A DNA stretch of 64,000 bases, from contig OY759272.1 in NCBI GenBank assembly GCA_963662155.1, forward strand, positions 45,240,997 to 45,304,996, in the 5' to 3' direction. This stretch comes from Lamellibrachia columna. Its lineage: Eukaryota > Annelida > Polychaeta > Sabellida > Siboglinidae. Under the pieces are notes generated by a model. It was given only the letters and a program-made list of their open reading frames with translations. It did not search any database and had not been told where the DNA came from. This document shows positions 12,501 to 26,748 of the stretch, piece by piece. How positions within the stretch are numbered: position 1 is the stretch's first letter; the number at the start of each line of letters is the position of its first letter. Both the position numbers and the translations under genes were made by a program.

Positions 12501-15500
12501 TACCTTCCCTACAGACATCCGTGTAGACTGTATACGAGGTTATGGCATGAACTAGGGTTGTACCTTCACTACAGACATCCGTGTAGATTGTATGCGAGGT
12601 TATGGCATGAACTAGGGTTGTACCTTCACTAGAGACATCCGTGTAGACTGTATGCGAGGTTATGGCATGAACTAGGGTTGTACCTTCCCTACAGACATCC
12701 GTGTAGATTGTATGCGAGGTTATGGCATTAACTAGGGTTGTACCTTCACTAGAGACATCCGTGTAGATTGTATGCGAGGTTATGGCATGAACTAGGGTTG
12801 TACCTTCACTAGAGACATCCGTGTAGACTGTATGCGAGGTTATGGCATGAACTAGGGTTGTACCTTCCCTACAGACATCCGTGTAGACTGTATGCGAGGT
12901 TATGGCATGAACTAGGGTTGTACCTTCCCTACAGACATCCGTGTAGACTGTATGCGAGGTTATGGCATGAACTAGGGTTGTACCTTCACTAGAGACATCC
13001 GTGTAGACTGTATGCGAGGTTATGGCATGAACTAGGGTTGTACCTTCCCTACAGACATCCGTGTAGACTGTATGCGAGGTTATGGCATGAACTAGGGTTG
13101 AACCTTCCCTACAGACATCCGTGTAGACTGTATGCGAGGTTATGGCATGAACTAGGGTTGTACCTTCACTAGAGACATCCGTGTAGACTGTATGCGAGGT
13201 TATGGCATGAACTAGGGTTGTACCTTCCCTACAGACATCCGTGTAGACTGTATGCGAGGTTATGGCATGAACTAGGGTTGTACCTTCACTAGAGACTTCC
13301 GTGTAGACTGTATGCGAGGTTATGGCATGAACTAGGGTTGTACCTTCCCTACAGACATCCGTGTAGACTGTATACGAGGTTATGGCATGAACTAGGGTTG
13401 TACCTTCACTAGAGACATCCGTGTAGATTGTATGCGAGGTTATGGCATGAACTAGGGTTGTACCTTCACTAGAGACATCCGTGTAGATTGTATACGAGGT
13501 TATGGCATGAACTAGGGTTGTACCTTCACTAGAGACATCCGTGTAGATTGTATGCGAGGTTATGGCATGAACTAGGGTTGTACCTTCCCTACAGACATCC
13601 GTGTAGATTGTATGCGAGGTTATGGCATGAACTAGGGTTGTACCTTCCCTACAGACATCCGAGTAGATTGTATGCGAGGTTATGGCATGAACTAGGGTTG
13701 TACCTTCACTAGAGACATCCGTGTAGACTGTATGCGAGGTTATGGCATGAACTAGGGTTGTACCTTCCCTACAGACATCCGTGTAAATTGTATGCGAGGT
13801 TATGGCATAAACTAGGGTTGTACCTTCACTAGAGACATCCGTGTAGATTGTATGCGAGGTTATGGCATGAACTAGGGTTGTACCTTCACTAGAGACATCC
13901 GTGTAGACTGTATGCGAGGTTATGGCATGAACTAGGGGTGTACCTTCCCTAGAGACATCCGTGTAGATTGTATGCGAGGTTATGGCATGAACTAGGGTTG
14001 TACCTTCCCTACAGACATCCGTGTAGATTGTATGCGAGGTTATGGCATGAACTAGGGTTGTACCTTCCCTACAGACATCCGTGTAGATTGTATGCGAGGT
14101 TATGGCATGAACTAGGGTTGTACCTTCACTAGAGACATCCGTGTAGATTGTATGCGAGGTTATGGCATGAACTAGGGTTGTACCTTCACTAGAGACATCC
14201 GTGTAGACTGTATGCGAGGTTATGGCATGAACTAGGGTTGTACCTTCCCTACAGACATCCGTGTAGATTGTATGCGAGGTTATGGCATGAACTAGGGTTG
14301 TACCTTCACTAGAGACATCCGTGTATATTGTATGCGAGGTTATGGCATGAACTAGGGTTGTACCTTCACTAGAGACATCCGTGTAGACTGTATGCGAGGT
14401 TATGGCATGAACTAGGGTTGTACCTTCACTAGAGACATCCGTGTAGATTGTATGCGAGGTTATGGCATGAACTAGGGTTGTACCTTCACTACAGACATCC
14501 GTGTAGATTGTATGCGAGGTTATGGCATGAACTAGGGTTGTACCTTCACTAGAGACATCCGTGTAGACTGTATGCGAGGTTATGGCATGAACTAGGGTTG
14601 TACCTTCACTACAGACATCCGTGTAGACTGTATGCGAGGTTATGGCATGAACTAGGGTTGTACCTTCACTACAGACATCCGTGTAGATTGTATGCGAGGT
14701 TATGGCATGAACTAGGGTTGTACCTTCACTAGAGACATCCGTGTAGACTGTATGCGAGGTTATGGCATGAACTAGGGTTGTACCTTCACTACAGACATCC
14801 GTGTAGACTGTATGCGAGGTTATGGCATGAACTAGGGTTGTACCTTCCCTACAGACATCCGTGTAGACTGTATACGAGGTTATGGCATGAACTAGGGTTG
14901 TACCTTCACTACAGACATCCGTGTAGATTGTATGCGAGGTTATGGCATGAACTAGGGTTGTACCTTCACTACAGACATCCGTGTAGACTGTATACGAGGT
15001 TATGGCATGATCTAGGGTTGTACCTTCACTACAGACATCCGTGTAGATTGTATGCGAGGTTATGGCATGAACTAGTGTTGTATCTTCACTACAGACATCC
15101 GTGTAGATTGTATGCGAGGTTATGGCATGAACTAGGGTTGTACCTTCACTAGAGACATCCGTGTAGACTGTATGCGAGGTTATGGCATGAACTAGGGTTG
15201 TACCTTCACTACAGACATCCGTGTAGATTGTATGCGAGGTTATGGCATGAACTAGGGTTGTACCTTCCCTACAGACATCCGTGTAGACTGTATGCGAGGT
15301 TATGGCATGAACTAGGGTTGTACCTTCACTAGAGACATCCGTGTAGATTGTATACGAGGTTATGGCATGAACTAGGGTTGTACCTTCACTAGAGACATCC
15401 GTGTAGACTGTATGCGAGGTTATGGCATGAACTAGGGTTGTACCTTCACTAGAGACATCCGTGTAGACTGTATGCGAGGTTATGGCATGAACTAGGGTTG

Positions 15501-18500
15501 TACCTTCACTACAGACATCCGTGTAGACTGTATGCGAGGTTATGGCAAGAACTAGGGTTGTACCTTCACTAGAGACTTCCGTGTAGACTGTATGCGAGGT
15601 TATGGCATGAACTAGGGTTGTACCTTCCCTACAGACATCCGTGTAGACTGTATACGAGGTTATGGCATGAACTAGGGTTGTACCTTCACTAGAGACATCC
15701 GTGTAGATTGTATGCGAGGTTATGGCATGAACTAGGGTTGTACCTTCACTAGAGACATCCGTGTAGATTGTATACGAGGTTATGGCATGAACTAGGGTTG
15801 TACCTTCACTAGAGACATCCGTGTAGATTGTATGCGAGGTTATGGCATGAACTAGGGTTGTACCTTCCCTACAGACATCCGTGTAGATTGTATGCGAGGT
15901 TATGGCATGAACTAGGGTTGTACCTTCCCTACAGACATCCGTGTAGATTGTATGCGAGGTTATGGCATGAACTAGGGTTGTACCTTCACTAGAGACATCC
16001 GTGTAGACTGTATGCGAGGTTATGGCATGAACTAGGGTTGTACCTTCCCTACAGACATCCGTGTAGATTGTATGCGAGGTTATGGCATGAACTAGGGTTG
16101 TACCTTCACTAGAGACATCCGTGTAGATTGTATGCGAGGTTATGGCATGAACTAGGGTTGTACCTTCACTAGAGACATCCGTGTAGACTGTATGCGAGGT
16201 TATGGCATGAACTAGGGTTGTACCTTCCCTACAGACATCCGTGTAGATTGTATGCGAGGTTATGGCATGAACTAGGGTTGTACCTTCCCTACAGACATCC
16301 GTGTAGATTGTATGCGAGGTTATGGCATGAACTAGGGTTGTACCTTCACTAGAGACATCCGTGTAGACTGTATGCGAGGTTATGGCATGAACTAGGGTTG
16401 TACCTTCCCTACAGACATCCGTGTAGATTGTATGCGAGGTTATGGCATGAACTAGGGTTGTACCTTCACTAGAGACATCCGTGTAGATTGTATGCGAGGT
16501 TATGGCATGAACTAGGGTTGTACCTTCACTAGAGACATCCGTGTAGACTGTATGCGAGGTTATGGCATGAACTAGGGTTGTACCTTCCCTACAGACATCC
16601 GTGTAGATTGTATGCGAGGTTATGGCATGAACTAGGGTTGTACCTTCACTAGAGACATCCGTGTAGATTGTATGCGAGGTTATGGCATGAACTAGGGTTG
16701 TACCTTCACTAGAGACATCCGTGTAGACTGTATGCGAGGTTATGGCATGGACTAGGGTTGTACCTTCACTAGAGACATCCGTGTAGATTGTATGCGAGGT
16801 TATGGCATGAACTAGGGTTGTACCTTCACTACAGACATCCGTGTAGATTGTATGCGAGGTTATGGCATGAACTAGGGTTGTACCTTCACTAGAGACATCC
16901 GTGTAGACTGTATGCGAGGTTATGGCATGAACTAGGGTTGTACCTTCACTACAGACATCCGTGTAGACTGTATGCGAGGTTATGGCATGAACTAGGGTTG
17001 TACCTTCCCTACAGACATCCGTGTAGATTGTATGCGAGGTTATGGCATGAACTAGGGTTGTACCTTCACTAGAGACATCCGTGTAGACTGTATGCGAGGT
17101 GATGGCATGAACTAGGGTTGTACCTTCACTACAGACATCCGTGTAGACTGTATGCGAGGTTATGGCATGAACTAGGGTTGTACCTTCCCTACAGACATCC
17201 GTGTAGACTGTATACGAGGTTATGGCATGAACTAGGGTTGTACCTTCACTACAGACATCCGTGTAGATTGTATGCGAGGTTATGGCATGAACTAGGGTTG
17301 TACCTTCACTACAGACATCAGTGTAGACTGTATACGAGGTTATGGCATGAACTAGGGTTGTACCTTCACTACAGACATCCGTGTAGATTGTATGCGAGGT
17401 TATGGCATGAACTAGTGTTGTATCTTCACTACAGACATCCGTGTAGATTGTATGCGAGGTTATGGCATGAACTAGAGTTGTACCTTCACTAGAGACATCC
17501 GTGTAGACTGTATGCGAGGTTATGGCATGAACTAGGGTTGTACCTTCACTACAGACATCCGTGTAGATTGTATGCGAGGTTATGGCATGAACTAGGGTTG
17601 TACCTTCCCTACAGACATCCGTGTAGACTGTATGCGAGGTTATGGCATGAACTAGGGTTGTTTCTTCACTAGAGACATCCGTGTAGATTGTATACGAGGT
17701 TATGGCATGAACTAGGGTTGTACCTTCACTAGAGACATCCGTGTAGACTGTATACGAGGTTATGGCATGAACTAGGGTTGTACCTTCACTACAGACATCC
17801 GTGTAGATTGTATGCGAGGTTATGGCATGAACTAGGGTTGTACCTTCCCTACAGACATCCGTGTAGACTGTATACGAGGTTATGGCATGAACTAGGGTTG
17901 TACCTTCACTACAGACATCCGTGTAGATTGTATGCGAGGTTATGGCATGAACTAGGGTTGTATCTTCACTACAGACATCCGTGTAGATTGTATGCGAGGT
18001 TATGGCATGAACTAGGGTTGTACCTTCACTAGAGACATCCGTGTAGACTGTATGCGAGGTTATGGCATGAACTAGGGTTGTACCTTCACTACAGACATCC
18101 GTGTAGATTGTATGCGAGGTTATGGCATGAACTAGGGTTGTACCTTCCCTACAGACATCCGTGTAGACTGTATGCGAGGTTATGGCATGAACTAGGGTTG
18201 TACCTTCACTAGAGACATCCGTGTAGATTGTATACGAGGTTATGGCATGAACTAGGGTTGTACCTTCACTAGAGACATCCGTGTAGACTGTATACGAGGT
18301 TATGGCATGAACTAGGGTTGTACCTTCACTACAGACATCCGTGTAGATTGTATGCGAGGTTATGGCATGAACTAGGGTTGTACCTTCCCTACAGACATCC
18401 GTGTAGACTGTATACGAGGTTATGGCATGAACTAGGGTTGTACCTTCACTACAGACATCCGTGTAGATTGTATGCGAGGTTATGGCATGAACTAGGGTTG

Positions 18501-21500
18501 TATCTTCACTACAGACATCCGTGTAGATTGTATGCGAGGTTATGGCATGAACTAGGGTTGTACCTTCACTAGAGACATCCGTGTAGACTGTATGCGAGGT
18601 TATGGCATGAACTAGGGTTGTACCTTCACTACAGACATCCGTGTAGATTGTATGCGAGGTTATGGCATGAACTAGGGTTGTACCTTCCCTACAGACATCC
18701 GTGTAGACTGTATGCGAGGTTATGGCATGAACTAGGGTTGTACCTTCACTAGAGACATCCGTGTAGACTGTATACGAGGTTATGGCATGAACTAGGGTTG
18801 TACCTTAACTAGAGACATCCGTGTAGACTGTATGCGAGGTTATGGCATGAACTAGGGTTGTACCTTCCCTACAGACATCCGTGTAGATTGTATGCGAGGT
18901 TATGGCATGAACTAGGGTTGTACCTTCACTAGAGACATCCGTGTAGATTGTATGCGAGGTTATGGCATGAACTAGGGTTGTACCTTCCCTACAGACATCC
19001 GTGTAGATTGTATGCGAGGTTATGGCATGAACTAGGGTTGTACCTTCCCTACAGACATCCGTGTAGATTGTATGCGAGGTTATGGCATGAACTAGGGTTG
19101 TACCTTCACTAGAGACATCCGTGTAGACTGTATGCGAGGTTATGGCATGAACTAGGGTTGTACCTTCCCTACAGACATCCGTGTAGATTGTATGCGAGGT
19201 TATGGCATGAACTAGGGTTGTACCTTCACTAGAGACATCCGTGTAGATTGTAGGCGAGGTTATGGCATGAACTAGGGTTGTACCTTCACTAGAGACATCC
19301 GTGTAGACTGTATGCGAGGTTATGGCATGAACTAGGGTTGTACCTTCCCTACAGACATCCGTGTAGATTGTATGCGAGGTTATGGCATGAACTAGGGTTG
19401 TACCTTCCCTACAGACATCCGTGTAGATTGTATGCGAGGTTATGGCATGAACTAGGGTTGTACCTTCACTAGAGACATCCGTGTAGACTGTATGCGAAGT
19501 TATGGCATGAACTAGGGTTGTACCTTCCCTACAGACATCCGTGTAGATTGTATGCGAGGTTATGGAATGAACTAGGGTTGTACCTTCACTAGAGACATCC
19601 GTGTAGATTGTATGCGAGGTTATGGCATGAACTAGGGTTGTACCTTCACTAGAGACATCCGTGTAGACTGTATGCGAGGTTATGGCATGAACTAGGGTTG
19701 TACCTTCCCTACAGACATCCGTGTAGATTGTATGCGAGGTTATGGCATGAACTAGGGTTGTACCTTCACTAGAGACATCCGTGTAGATTGTATGCGAGGT
19801 TATGGCATGAACTAGGGTTGTACCTTCACTACAGACATCCGTGTAGATTGTATGCGAGGTTATGGCATGAACTAGGGTTGTACCTTCACTAGAGACATCC
19901 GTGTAGACTGTATGCGAGGTTATGGCATGAACTAGGGTTGTACCTTCACTACAGACATCCGTGTAGACTGTATGCGAGGTTATGGCATGAACTAGGGTTG
20001 TACCTTCACTACAGACATCCGTGTAGATTGTATGCGAGGTTATGGCATGAACTAGGGTTGTACCTTCACTAGAGACATCCGTGTAGACTGTATGCGAGGT
20101 TATGGCATGAACTAGGGTTGTACCTTCACTACAGACATCCGTGTAGACTGTATGCGAGGTTATGGCATGAACTAGGGTTGTACCTTCCCTACAGACATCC
20201 GTGTAGACTGTATACGAGGTTATGGCATGAACTAGGGTTGTACCTTCACTACAGACATCCGTGTAGATTGTATGCGAGGTTATGGCATGAACTAGGGTTG
20301 TACCTTCACTACAGACATCCGTGTAGACTGTATGCGAGGTTATGGCATGAACTAGGGTTGTACCTTCACTAGAGACATCCGTGTAGACTGTATGCGAGGT
20401 TATGGCATGAACTAGGGTTGTACCTTCACTACAGACATCCGTGTAGACTGTATGCGAGGTTATGGCATGAACTAGGGTTGTACCTTCACTACAGACATCC
20501 GTGTAGACTGTATGCGAGGTTATGGCATGAACTAGGGTTGTACCTTCACTACAGACATCCGTGTAGACTGTATGCGAGGTTATGGCATGAACTAGGGTTG
20601 TACCTTCACTACAGACATCCGTGTAGATTGTATGCGAGGTTATGGCATGAACTAGGGTTGTACCTTCACTACAGACATCCGTGTAGACTGTATGCGAGGT
20701 TATGGCATGAACTAGGGTTGTACCTTCCCTACAGACATCCGTGTAGACTGTATGCGAGGTTATGGCATGAACTAGGGTTGTACCTTCCCTACAGACATCC
20801 GTGTAGATGGTATGCGAGGTTATGGCATGAACTAGGGTTGTACCTTCCCTACAGACATCCGTGTAGACTGTATGCGAGGTTATGGCATGAACTAGGGTTG
20901 TACCTTCCCTACAGACATCCGTGTAGATAGTATACGAGGTTATGGCATGAACTAGGGTTGTACCTTCCCTACAGACATCCGTGTAGACTGTATGCGAGGT
21001 TATGGCATGAACTAGGGTTGTAGCTTCCCTACAGACATCCGTGTAGATTGTATGCGAGGTTATGGCATGAACTAGGGTTGTACCTTCCCTACATACATCC
21101 GTGTAGATTGTATGCGAGGTTATGGCATGAACTAGGGTTGTACCTTCAATAGAGACATCCGTGTAGATTGTATGCGAGGTTATGGCATGAACTAGGGTTG
21201 TGTCTTCACTACAGACATCCGTGTAGATTGTATACGAGGTTATTGCATTAACTAGGGTTGTACCTTCACTAGAGACATCCGTGTAGATTGTATGCGAGGT
21301 TATGGCATGAACTAGGGTTGTATCTTCACTAGAGACATCCGTGTAGATTGTATGCGAGGTTATGGCATGAACTAGCGTTGTACCTTCCCTACAGACATCC
21401 GTGTAGATTGTATACGAGGTTATGGCATGAACTAGGGTTGTACCTTCCCTACAGACATCCGTGTAGATTGTATGCGAGGTTATGGCATGAACTAGTGTTG

Positions 21501-24500
21501 TACCTTCCCTACAAACATCCGTGTAGACTGTATGCGAGGTTATGGCATGAACTAGGGTTGTACCTTCACTAGAGACATCCGTGTAGACTGTATGCGAGGT
21601 TATGGCATGAACTAGGGTTGTACCTTCCCTACAGACATCCGTGTAGACTGTATGCGAGGTTATGGCATGAACTAGGGTTGTACCTTCCCTACAGACATCC
21701 GTGTAGACTGTATGCGAGGTTATGGCATGAACTAGGGTTGTACCTTCACTAGAGACATCCGTGTAGACTGTATGCGAGGTTATGGCATGAACTAGGGTTG
21801 TACCTTCCCTACAGACATCCGTGTAGACTGTATGCGAGGTTATGGCATGAACTAGGGTTGTACCTTCCCTACAGACATCCGTGTAGACTGTATGCGAGGT
21901 TATGGCATGAACTAGGGTTGTACCTTCACTAGAGACATCCGTGTAGACTGTATGCGAGGTTATGGCATGAACTAGGGTTGTACCTTCCCTACAGACATCC
22001 GTGTAGACTGTATGCGAGGTTATGGCATGAACTAGGGTTGTACCTTCAATAGAGACATCCGTGTAGATTGTATGCGAGGTTATGGCATGAACTAGGGTTG
22101 TGTCTTCACTACAGACATCCGTGTAGATTGTATACGAGGTTATGGCATTAACTAGGGTTGTACCTTCACTAGAGACATCCGTGTAGATTGTATGCGAGGT
22201 TATGGCATGAACTAGGGTTGTATCTTCACTAGAGACATCCGTGTAGATTGTATGCGAGGTTATGGCATGAACTAGGGTTGTACCTTCCCTACAGACATCC
22301 GTGTAGATTGTATACGAGGTTATGGCATGAACTAGGGTTGTACCTTCCCTACAGACATCCGTGTAGATTGTATGCGAGGTTATGGCATGAACTAGTGTTG
22401 TACCTTCCCTACAGACATCCGTGTAGACTGTATGCGAGGTTATGGCATGAACTAGGGTTGTACCTTCACTAGAGACATCCGTGTAGACTGTATGCGAGGT
22501 TATGGCATGAACTAGGGTTGTACCTTCCCTACAGACATCCGTGTAGACTGTATGCGAGGTTATGGCATGAACTAGGGTTGTACCTTCCCTACAGACATCC
22601 GTGTAGACTGTATGCGAGGTTATGGCATGAACTAAGGTTGTACCTTCACTAGAGACATCCGTGTAGACTGTATGCGAGGTTATGGCATGCACTAGGGTTG
22701 TACCTTCCCTACAGACATCCGTGTAGACTGTATGCGAGGTTATGGCATGAACTAGGGTTGTACCTTCCCTACAGACATCCGTGTAGACTGTATGCGAGGT
22801 TATGGCATGAACTAGGGTTGTACCTTCACTAGAGACATCCGTGTAGACTGTATGCGAGGTTATGGCATGAACTAGGGTTGTACCTTCCCTACAGACATCC
22901 GTGTAGACTGTATGCGAGGTTATGGCATGAACTAGGGTTGTACCTTCACTACAGACATCCGTGTAGACTGTATGCGAGGTTATGGCATGAACTAGGGTTG
23001 TACCTTCACTAGAGACTTCCGTGTAGACTGTATGCGAGGTTATGGCATGAACTAGGGTTGTACCTTCCCTACAGACATCCGTGTAGACTGTATACGAGGT
23101 TATGGCATGAACTAGGGTTGTACCTTCACTAGAGACATCCGTGTAGATTGTATGCGAGGTTATGGCATGAACTAGGGTTGTACCTTCACTAGAGACATCC
23201 GTGTAGATTGTATACGAGGTTATGGCATGAACTAGGGTTGTACCTTCACTAGAGACATCCGTGTAGATTGTATACGAGGTTATGGCATGAACTAGGGTTG
23301 TACCTTCCCTACAGACATCCGTGTAGACTGTATGCGAGGTTATGGCATGAAATAGGGTTGTACCTTCCCTACAGACATCCGTGTAGATTGTATGCGAGGT
23401 TATGGCATGAACTAGGGTTGTACCTTCACTAGAGACATCCGTGTAGATTGTATACGAGGTTATGGCATCAACTAGGGTTGTACCTTCCCTACAGACATCC
23501 GTGTAGACTGTATGCGAGGTTATGGCATGAACTAGGGTTGTACCTTCCCTACAGACATCCGTGTAGACTGTATGCGAGGTTATGTCATGAACTAGGGTTG
23601 TACCTTCCCTACAGACATCCGTGTAGACTGTATGCGAGGTTATGGCATGAACTAGGGTTGTACCTTCCCTACAGACATCCGTGTAGACTGTATGCGAGGT
23701 TATGGCATGAACTAGGGTTGTACCTTCCCTACAGACATCCGTGTAGACTGTATGCGAGGTTATGGCATGAACTAGGGTTGTACCTTCCCTACAGACATCC
23801 GTGTAGACTGTATGCGAGGTTATGTCATGAACTAGGGTTGTACCTTCCCTACAGACATCCGTGTAGACTGTATGCGAGGTTATGGCATGAACTAGGGTTG
23901 TACCTTCCCTACAGACATCCGTGTAGATTGTATGCGAGGTTATGGCATGAACTAGGGTTGTACCTTCACTACAGACATCCGTGTAGATTGTATGCGAGGT
24001 TATGTCATGAACTAGGGTTGTACCTTCCCTACAGACATCCGTGTAGACTGTATGCGAGTTTATGTCATGAACTAGGGTTGTACCTTCCCTACAGACATCC
24101 GTGTAGACTGTATGCGAGGTTATGGCATGAACTAGGGTTGTACCTTCACTACAGACATCCGTGTAGACTGTATGCGAGGTTATGGCATGAACTAGGGTTG
24201 TACCTTCCCTACAGACATCCGTGTAGACTGTATGCGAGGTTATGTCATGAACTAGGGTTGTACCTTCCCTACAGACATCCGTATAGACTGTATGCGAGGT
24301 TATGGCATGAACTAGGGTTGTACCTTCCCTACAGACATCCGTGTAGATTGTATGCGAGGTTATGTCATGAACTAGGGTTGTACCTTCACTACAGACATCC
24401 GTGTAGACTGTATGCGAGGTTATGGCATGAACTAGGGTTGTACCTTCACTACAGACATCCGTGTAGATTGTATACGAGGTTATGGCATGAACTAGGGTTG

Positions 24501-25678
24501 TACCTTCCCTACAGACATCCGTGTAGATTGTATGCGAGGTTATGTCATGAACTAGGGTTGTACCTTCACTACAGACATCCGTGTAGACTGTATGCGAGGT
24601 TATGGCATGAACTAGGGTTGTACCTTCACTACAGACATCCGTGTAGATTGTATACGAGGTTATGGCATGAACTAGGGTTGTACCTTCACTACAGACATCC
24701 GTGTAGACTGTATGCGAGGTTATTGCATGAACTAGGGTTGTACCTTCACTACAGACATCCGTGTAGACTGTATGCGAGGTTATGGCATGAACTAGGGTTG
24801 TACCTTCACTACAGACATCCGTGTAGACTGTATGCGAGGTTATGGCATGAACTAGGGTTGTACCTTCCCTACAGACATCCGTGTAGACTGTATGCGAGGT
24901 TATGGCATGAACTAGGGTTGTACCTTCCCTACAGACATTCGTGTAGACTGTATACGAGGTTATGGCATGAACTAGGGTTGTACCTTCACTACAGACATCC
25001 GTGTAGACTGTATGCGAGGTTATGGCATGAACTAGGGTTGTATCTTCACTACAGACATCCGTGTAGACTGTATGCGAGGTTATGGCATGAACTAGGGTTG
25101 CACCTTCCCTACAGACATCCGTGTAGATTGTATGCGAGGTTATGGCATGAACTAGGGTTGTACCTTCCCTACAGACATCCGTGTAGATTGTATGCGAGGT
25201 TATGGCATGAACTAGGGTTGTACCTTCACTACAGACATCCGTGTAGACTTTATACGAGGTTATGGCATGAACTAGGGTTGTACCTTCCCTACAGACATCC
25301 GTGTAGATTGTATGCGAGGTTATGGCATGAACTAGGGTTGTACCTTCACTACAGACATCCGTGTAGACTGTATACGAGGTTATGGCATGAACTAGGGTTT
25401 TATCTTCACTACAGACATCCGTGTAGACTGTATGCGAGGTTATGGCATGAACTAGGGTTGTACCTTCCCTACAGACATCCGTGTAGATTGTATGCGAGGT
25501 TATGGCATGAACTAGGGTTGTATCTTCACTACAGACATCCGTGTAGACTGTATGCGAGGTTATGGCATGAACTAGGGTTGTACCTTCCCTACAGACATCC
25601 GTGTAGATTGTATGCGAGGTTATGGCATGAACTAGGGTTGTACCTTCCCTACAGACATCCGTGTAGATTGTATGCGAG
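6541..25678. repeat. 60-bp satellite array, 319 units, 19.1 kb
   Basis: Every unit begins TATGGCATGAACTAGGGTTG and is exactly 60 bp; I see no insertion or deletion across 319 units. Variation sits at a few fixed sites: CACTAGAG (type A), CCCTACAG (type B), CACTACAG (type C), GATTG/GACTG and TATGCG/TATACG. Rare private changes mark individual units. Longer blocks of units are themselves repeated. The minus strand reads as a 20-residue repeat, with a single stop (18805-18807) in the whole array. It is flanked on the left by the 45-bp array (100 bp away) and on the right by the 46-bp array (150 bp away). Confidence 0.98.
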
Positions 25679-25832
25679 ACGTTTGACAGATAAGACGGGG
25701 AGAAAAACAGAAACACTGTGAGTCTAATCAAAATGTTAGAGTTTCTGGTGCAACTACACACAGAAACAAAGCCTCATTATTACAAAACTGTTATTGAACT
25801 GATGAATATATTGTGGGAATCAACTAACGTAG

Positions 25833-26748
25833 AATGACTGTTGAACTAGAAGTATGGGGAGCAGGCGTACAGAAATATAATGACTGTTGAACTAGAAGTA
25901 TGGGGAGCGGGCGTACAGAAATATAATGACTGTTGAACTAGAAGTATGGGGAGCGGGCGTACAGAAATATAATGACTGTTGAACTAGAAGTATGGGGAAT
26001 GGGCGTACAGAAATATAATGACTTTTGAACTAGAAGTATGGGGAGCGGGCGTACAGAAATATAATGACTGTTGAACTAGAAATATGGGGAGCGGGCGTAC
26101 AGAAATAGAATGACTGTTGAACTAGAAGTATGGGGAGCGGGCGTACAGAAATATAATGACTGTTGAACTAGAAGTATGGGGAATGGGCGTACAGAAATAT
26201 AATGACTTTTGAACTAGAAGTATGGGGAGCGGGCGTACAGAAATATAATGACTGTTGAACTAGAAGTATGGGGAGCGGGCGTACAGAAATAGAATGACTG
26301 TTGAACTAGAAGTATGGGGAGCGGGCGTACAGAAATAGAATGACTGTTGAACTAGAAGTATGGGGAGCGGGCGTACAGAAATATAATGACTGTTGAACTA
26401 GAAGTATGGGGAATGGGCGTACAGAAATATAATGACTGTTGAACTAGAAGTATGGGGAATGGGCGTACAGAAATATAATGACTGTTGAACTAGAAGTATG
26501 GGGAATGGGCGTACAGAAATATAATGACTGTTGAACTAGAAGTATGGGGAGCGGGCGTACAGAAATATAATGACTGTTGAACTAGAAGTATGGGGAATGG
26601 GCGTACAGAAATAGAATGACTGTTGAAATAGAAGTATGGGGAGCGGGCGTACAGAAATAGAATGACTGTTGAACTAGAAGTATGGGGAGCGGACGTACAG
26701 AAATAGAATGACTTGAACTAGAAGTATGGGGAGCGGGCGTACAAAAAT
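25833..26748. repeat. 46-bp minisatellite, about 20 units
   Basis: Units carry AATGACTGTTGAACTAGAAG followed by TATGGGGAGCGGGCGTACAG and AAATAT. Main variants are GAGCGGG versus GAATGGG and AAATAT versus AAATAG. The last unit has lost 2 bp (AATGACTTGAACTAG). The unit length is not a multiple of three and no frame spans the array. Confidence 0.96.

Noticed and set aside
6541..25678. CRISPR array
   Set aside because: Units are contiguous and near-identical over their full 60 bp, with no unique spacers, and the DNA is eukaryotic.
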